Shown piece after piece: positions 42,215 to 45,451 of a stretch of 45,451 nt of DNA. This DNA comes from Clostridiales bacterium (GTDB lineage: Bacteria; Bacillota; Clostridia; Lachnospirales; CAG-274), in the NCBI GenBank assembly GCA_021201395.1, contig JAJQFB010000029.1, forward strand, positions 1 to 45,451, in the 5' to 3' direction. The stretch's first letter is position 1. Each line of letters begins with the position of its first letter. The position numbers were made by a program, and so were the translations under genes. Under the pieces are notes generated by a model. It searched no databases and had not been told where the DNA came from. It saw only the letters and a program-made list of their open reading frames with translations.

Positions 42215-42835
42215 TTAATCAAATACAGTTTTGTGGTGAGGGTCTTTATAGAGGTCGAAACAGGCTTTAAGCTGTCTTTCGTTTGTCTTTTTCTCCTCTA
42301 AGGGCGGCAGAGTGGTAATAGGGAAAAACCCTGCCTCAGTTGTTTCCGAGTTGGGCTTAAAAGAGCCCGAAATATATTTGCACTCCACAAAGAATTTTAT
42401 ATGGCCGTAGGGGGTTATGGGCTTGTTGTGTTTGTTTCTGTCCTGTATCATTAAAATTCTCTCTGCTTTAACTACCATTCCGGCCTCCTCCAAAACCTCC
42501 TTAACAGTATTGGAGCCTACGGACTGATCCACATCGCACCACCCTCCCGGCAGAGTCCACAGACCGCTGTTTTCTTTCACAAGCAAAACGGCGTCCCCCT
42601 TAAACACAACCCCTCTTGTGGAAACCTTAGGGGTCTGATAGCCTGTTTCGTTACAGAAAAGCTCCCTTACCTTTTCAACGGGCATATCGCACTGACAGCT
42701 TAACATCTCGGCGGAAATTTCCCTTATTCTCTCATAACGCTCTCTTTCATATATATTCTCCGTATAGGTGAGCCCGTTTTGGCTTAAGGCCTGAAGCTCT
42801 ACCGCCCAGCTTAACCAAGGTTCTGTTAATGACAT
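42215..42835 (-). CDS. Nudix hydrolase with N-terminal NUDIX_N-like domain
   Basis: The 206-residue protein has a helical N-terminal domain (about 1-70, with GLTYTENIYERERYERIREI) followed by a Nudix domain (about 72-185). The Nudix box GGWCDVDQSVGSNTVKEVLE continues EAGM. Relative to the consensus Gx5Ex7REUxEExGU, the first Glu is Gln and the Arg is Lys, while the core E..EE residues are kept. The two-domain form resembles the YjhB/ADP-ribose-type hydrolases. The substrate would be a nucleoside diphosphate derivative. It is preceded 27 bases upstream by the rRNA methyltransferase gene and probably shares its promoter. Confidence 0.85.
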   Translation of the reverse strand: MSLTEPWLSWAVELQALSQNGLTYTENIYERERYERIREISAEMLSCQCDMPVEKVRELFCNETGYQTPKVSTRGVVFKGDAVLLVKENSGLWTLPGGWCDVDQSVGSNTVKEVLEEAGMVVKAERILMIQDRNKHNKPITPYGHIKFFVECKYISGSFKPNSETTEAGFFPITTLPPLEEKKTNERQLKACFDLYKDPHHKTVFD

Positions 42836-42862
42836 AATAATACCTCCGTTTTATCCTAAATT

Positions 42863-44218
42863 TTATTGCATAACCCATCCGCTTAAATATTTATTCTTCA
42901 TTCTTCCCTTTTGAACTTTCCCCCAACCCAAGGGGTATTTATCGATACAGACAAGGCTCCAGCCCTCGCCGCCCCCTGTTACAAAGCTTTCCCCTTTTAA
43001 ATAGCTTATTATTCTCTTATCTCCTATGGGAAAGGATATTACATTTTTTACCATATCGGGGGTAAGCGTCATAGCAAAGGCCTGAGAAGGCTCAAAGCGG
43101 TTTTTCTTAAGCTCTCCCAAATAAAGGCCGCTTCTTTTAAGCCTTATTCCGCCGAAATCCACTCCCAATGGAATTTTAAAAAGGCTTGTTCCGTGAATTT
43201 CAAAATATCCCTCTATGCTGCATTTAAGATATTCTCCGCAAAAATCGTAAAAATCCGCAAGCTGCTTTTTATTCGGGGATTTTATGGGAACAATCTCACT
43301 CGGAACCTCTCCGCGGGTTTTGTGAAGCAGAGCCAAAAAATGCCCCTCGCCCTTAACCTTATGGGGGAAAAGTCTGCCGCATTTTTCAAGCTCCCGTCCT
43401 CCTTTTACGGCCTCCGCCCTGCCATTTTCAAAGCCTAAGCTCTTGTCAACTTCAAAAAGCTCAAACTCAGGGTGAGACTCTAAAAACTCCTTTATAATGC
43501 CCTCGTTTTCTTCGGGAGAAAAGGTGCAGGTTGAATAGGACATAATTCCGTCCTCGGCAAGGAGCTTCGCCCCGTTTTTCAGTATATCCCTTTGGAGGGA
43601 AGTGCAAACCTCGCTTTTATACCCTGTCCAGCTTTTAACGGCCTCAGGGTCTTTTCTGAACATTCCCTCTCCCGAACAGGGTGCATCTATTATTATTTTT
43701 GTGAAAAATCCCGGAAATTTCTCCGCAAGCCTTTCGGGGGTCTCATTTGCAACAACTGCGTTAGGCACACCGCAAAGCTCTGTATTTTTAACCAAAGCAC
43801 GGCATCGGCTTGCGCTTATGTCGTTTGAAACAATAATCCCCTGCCCTTTAAGCTTTGCCGCCGCCTGGGTAGACTTTCCTCCCGGTGCGGCGCAGAGATC
43901 CAAAACCCTGTCCCCGGGATAAAGGGGAAGAAGCCCTGCGGCGCACATAGCCGACGGCTCCTGTATATAGTAAAGCCCTGCATAATAAAGAGGATTTTTC
44001 CCGGGCCTCTCCTCAGGGCTGTAGTAAAACCCCGTATCGCACCACCTGACCTCTTCAAGCTCAATATCCATTATATTCTTAAGCTCTTCGGGAGATATTT
44101 TCAGAGTGTTCGCCCTTAAACCGCAGGCTCTGGGCAAATCAAGGCTTTTTTCATAGGCCTCATACTCCTCCCCCAAAAGCTTTTTCATTTTATTAATATA
44201 TTCATCAGGCAGCTTCAT
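42863..44218 (-). CDS. rRNA (cytosine-C5) methyltransferase, RsmF/NOL1-NOP2-Sun family
   Basis: The 451-residue protein has an N-terminal pre-domain, then the SAM-binding core: VLDLCAAPGGKSTQAAAKLKG near 110, VSNDISASR near 132, IIDAPCSGEGMFRKDP near 175 with the first conserved Cys, and YSTCTFSPEENE near 225 with the second. The C-terminal part (about 285-451), with DFGGIRLKRSGLYLGELKKNRFEPSQAF (about 350-377), is the RsmF-type/PUA-like extension. It would methylate C5 of a cytosine in 16S rRNA. The start is ATG 44218, behind GAGGAGG; a longer frame to 44284 lacks a ribosome-binding site. Confidence 0.92.
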   Translation of the reverse strand: MKLPDEYINKMKKLLGEEYEAYEKSLDLPRACGLRANTLKISPEELKNIMDIELEEVRWCDTGFYYSPEERPGKNPLYYAGLYYIQEPSAMCAAGLLPLYPGDRVLDLCAAPGGKSTQAAAKLKGQGIIVSNDISASRCRALVKNTELCGVPNAVVANETPERLAEKFPGFFTKIIIDAPCSGEGMFRKDPEAVKSWTGYKSEVCTSLQRDILKNGAKLLAEDGIMSYSTCTFSPEENEGIIKEFLESHPEFELFEVDKSLGFENGRAEAVKGGRELEKCGRLFPHKVKGEGHFLALLHKTRGEVPSEIVPIKSPNKKQLADFYDFCGEYLKCSIEGYFEIHGTSLFKIPLGVDFGGIRLKRSGLYLGELKKNRFEPSQAFAMTLTPDMVKNVISFPIGDKRIISYLKGESFVTGGGEGWSLVCIDKYPLGWGKVQKGRMKNKYLSGWVMQ

Positions 44219-44255
44219 TGCTTTCCTCCTCAAAATAAAATTTTTCCGTACATTA

Positions 44256-44284
44256 ATAATACCACCCAAAAGGGAGACCGTCAA
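44256..44284 (-). promoter_or_regulatory. Promoter of the rRNA methyltransferase-Nudix pair
   Basis: On the minus strand, TTGACG (44279-44284), a 17-base spacer and TATTAT (44256-44261) lie about 40 bases before the methyltransferase start. The divergent FMN reductase has only a weak candidate promoter (TTTGAA at 44295-44300, TATGCT at 44319-44324). Confidence 0.8.
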
Positions 44285-44342
44285 TAAAGTTTTGTTTGAA
44301 AAAAAAGATATAATATGCTATGCTGTTATAGGGTGATTAATA

Positions 44343-44882
44343 ATGAATATAATAATTGTAAACGGTTCGCCAAAAAGAGGCGGACAGTGTGAAAAGCTTA
44401 TTAAAATGTTTAACGAGGGAATAAACGCTGAAATTATTGACGTTTTTTTTGAAAATATATCTCCCTGCACAGACTGCGGCGGCTGTAGGGATAGCGGGAA
44501 ATGTGTTATTGAGGACGATATGACGAAGCATTACGGCGAAATAGCGGAGATGGATATTATTGTTTTTGCCTCTCCCTTATATTTTTCCTCCTTAACCGGA
44601 ATAATGATGAATTTTTTATCACGTTTTCAGGTTTTCTTTTATAACGGCGAATTAATCAAAAAGGAAAAAAGGGCAATTCTCCTTTTAACAGGCGGCGGAA
44701 CCACCAAAAAAACAGATATTTCCGAAAGACAGCTTAAAATAGCCCTGACCGCAATTAAGGGAAAGCTTATGGACACAATAGCCTTTACGGAAACGGACAG
44801 AAAGAGCGTTGAAGAATCTCAGGGAACAAAAGAAAAAATCGACAGAGTTAAGGCCAAGCTTATTTATAATAAAATTTCATAA
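44343..44882 (+). CDS. NADPH-dependent FMN reductase/flavodoxin-like protein with Cys cluster
   Basis: The 179-residue protein starts with IIIVNGSPKRGGQCEKLI, the FMN phosphate-binding loop of the reductase family, and has IVFASPLYFSSLTGIMMNFLSR (about 72-93) for the flavin contact. Between them lies PCTDCGGCRDSGKCVIEDDM with Cys42, Cys45, Cys48 and Cys54. This is like iron-sulfur flavoproteins, which bind a 4Fe-4S cluster with a compact Cys motif. It probably reduces a flavin or acts in electron transfer in the cytoplasm. It is divergent from the methyltransferase; the ribosome-binding site is poor (AGGGTG). Confidence 0.82.
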   Translation: MNIIIVNGSPKRGGQCEKLIKMFNEGINAEIIDVFFENISPCTDCGGCRDSGKCVIEDDMTKHYGEIAEMDIIVFASPLYFSSLTGIMMNFLSRFQVFFYNGELIKKEKRAILLLTGGGTTKKTDISERQLKIALTAIKGKLMDTIAFTETDRKSVEESQGTKEKIDRVKAKLIYNKIS

Positions 44883-45022
44883 AAATTTTAATTTTTTGCT
44901 TTAATTTTTAGTTAATGTGATGTATAATATAATTATGAAGCAAATAATTACGGGTGTGTGTAAGAATATTTTATGTACCTTTGGAATATATTGGATAAAA
45001 GTATGTATTTGAGCGTGATTTT

Positions 45023-45412
45023 ATGGGGCGTATATGTTTCAGAGTGCTTTTATTTTTTGTGCCTGTGACTGTTGTTTTCATAGGTATATTTTTTTGCCTG
45101 CGGGGCTGTCAAAGAGCTTCCGTTCCGAAAGAAAATTTTGAAGGCTTTAAAATTTCCTATGAGGCTTTGGCTGAAATAATAGAGATTTCGGAGCTTCGTC
45201 AAACGGATTTCGGCGAGGCCGTAGGCGTTTATATGCTTGAAAACAATTTTTTTGAGGAAAAAGAGGACTGCAGCGAGGAGGAAATCCGGAAATTTTTCAG
45301 TGAATACGACAATATAAAATCGGGTTTAAACGAAAAAGAGCTTAGTGCCTTCAGCGGTTTAATAAATAAAATATTCGAGGATTTAAAGACCTTTCCCCTA
45401 AGGAAACGATGA
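45023..45412 (+). CDS. Membrane-anchored protein of unknown function, truncated at a repeat end
   Basis: The 129-residue frame has an N-terminal membrane segment (about 6-27, ending FFCLRGCQ) followed by an acidic helical domain with FGEAVGVYMLENNFFEEKED and LSAFSGLINKIFEDLKTF. The last residues, Arg-Lys-Arg, and the stop are contributed by TAAGGAAACGATGATTAAT (45399-45417), identical to the terminus of the MITE-like repeat. The original protein was probably longer. The N-terminal part recalls membrane-anchored cell-wall peptidases of Lachnospiraceae, but no catalytic domain is present here, so this is only a guess. Confidence 0.6.
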   Translation: MGRICFRVLLFFVPVTVVFIGIFFCLRGCQRASVPKENFEGFKISYEALAEIIEISELRQTDFGEAVGVYMLENNFFEEKEDCSEEEIRKFFSEYDNIKSGLNEKELSAFSGLINKIFEDLKTFPLRKR

Positions 45413-45417
45413 TTAAT
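45399..45417 (+). repeat. Isolated terminus of the MITE-like repeat
   Basis: TAAGGAAACGATGATTAAT is identical over 19 bases to the left end of copy 1 (16824-16842). The bases beyond it, GAGGATTTTCAGGCG, do not match the inside of either full copy. It may be a shortened or related element extending past the window edge. Confidence 0.7.
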
Positions 45418-45451
45418 GAGGATTTTCAGGCGATGTAAATGGTGATACACA

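Noticed and set aside
44309-44314. TATAAT upstream of the FMN reductase as a -10 box
   Set aside because: No acceptable -35 hexamer lies 16-18 bases upstream, so it was not listed as a promoter.
1-45451. CRISPR arrays, prophage or known insertion sequences with transposase
   Set aside because: No regularly spaced direct repeats, phage structural genes or transposase genes are seen; the only mobile-like signals are the short repeats and the Rpn nuclease.

Overview
The window looks like a chromosomal segment of a low-to-moderate GC, Gram-positive, spore-forming Clostridia bacterium, probably close to the Lachnospirales. Supporting signs are the spore protease YyaC, a DUF6465-like small protein, a VanW-family protein, UPF0210 paired with an ACT protein, HemZ, an Rpn-type PD-(D/E)XK nuclease, and the rel-dtd-MBL-hemZ-hisS-aspS-folC gene order. 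Lineage is inferred from gene content only. No rRNA, tRNA, CRISPR array or prophage was seen.

Layout. 0-5 kb: a transglutaminase-like surface protein with two tandem C-terminal repeats, a hairpin-rich non-coding stretch, yyaC, a two-OB-fold SSB-like gene and a DUF6465-like gene. 4.6-11.0 kb: a same-strand folate/one-carbon operon folD - membrane PAS/GGDEF-like sensor - folC - HD-domain hydrolase - folP - folB/folK fusion. folE is not in it. 11-13.3 kb: putP behind a consensus promoter, and a small ferritin-like protein. 13.3-13.85 kb: a strongly structured GC-rich intergenic region. 13.9-20 kb (minus strand): two tandem membrane-anchored HtrA proteases, then rimM-trmD-ACT-UPF0210. 20.3-23.3 kb (plus): pyk and a secreted CBM2-GH5 endoglucanase. 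23.5-32.5 kb (minus): YfcE-like phosphoesterase, AIR-synthase-related protein, VanW protein with an unlisted 40-codon membrane ORF before it, purM-purN-purD, a zinc-ribbon/TPR membrane protein and a split Rpn nuclease. 32.7-44.2 kb (minus): the hisS/aspS/second folC/small acidic ORF set with rel, dtd, MBL and hemZ, then a Nudix hydrolase and an rRNA m5C methyltransferase. 44.3 kb to the end (plus): an FMN reductase and a membrane-anchored protein cut off by a repeat end.

Most notable is an unannotated 168-bp MITE-like palindromic repeat. It has two complete inverted copies (16823-16990 and 23395-23562) and a bare terminus at 45399-45417. All three lie at, or a few bases past, the 3' end of a gene. 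The two full copies differ at opposed stem positions in a compensating way, so pairing appears to be maintained. A second structured locus at 13.32-13.68 kb has a 26-bp perfect inverted repeat capped by two mini-hairpins. A third hairpin-rich stretch at 2.2-2.5 kb carries two tiny ORFs with Shine-Dalgarno sequences on the minus strand.

Three genes (sensor, HD hydrolase, Rpn nuclease) are split at 5- or 7-base homopolymers, and the first gene may be as well. In each case one added or removed base restores a family-like protein. Homopolymer sequencing or assembly error is the simplest reading. Real pseudogenes, or programmed frameshifting in the sensor, remain possible.
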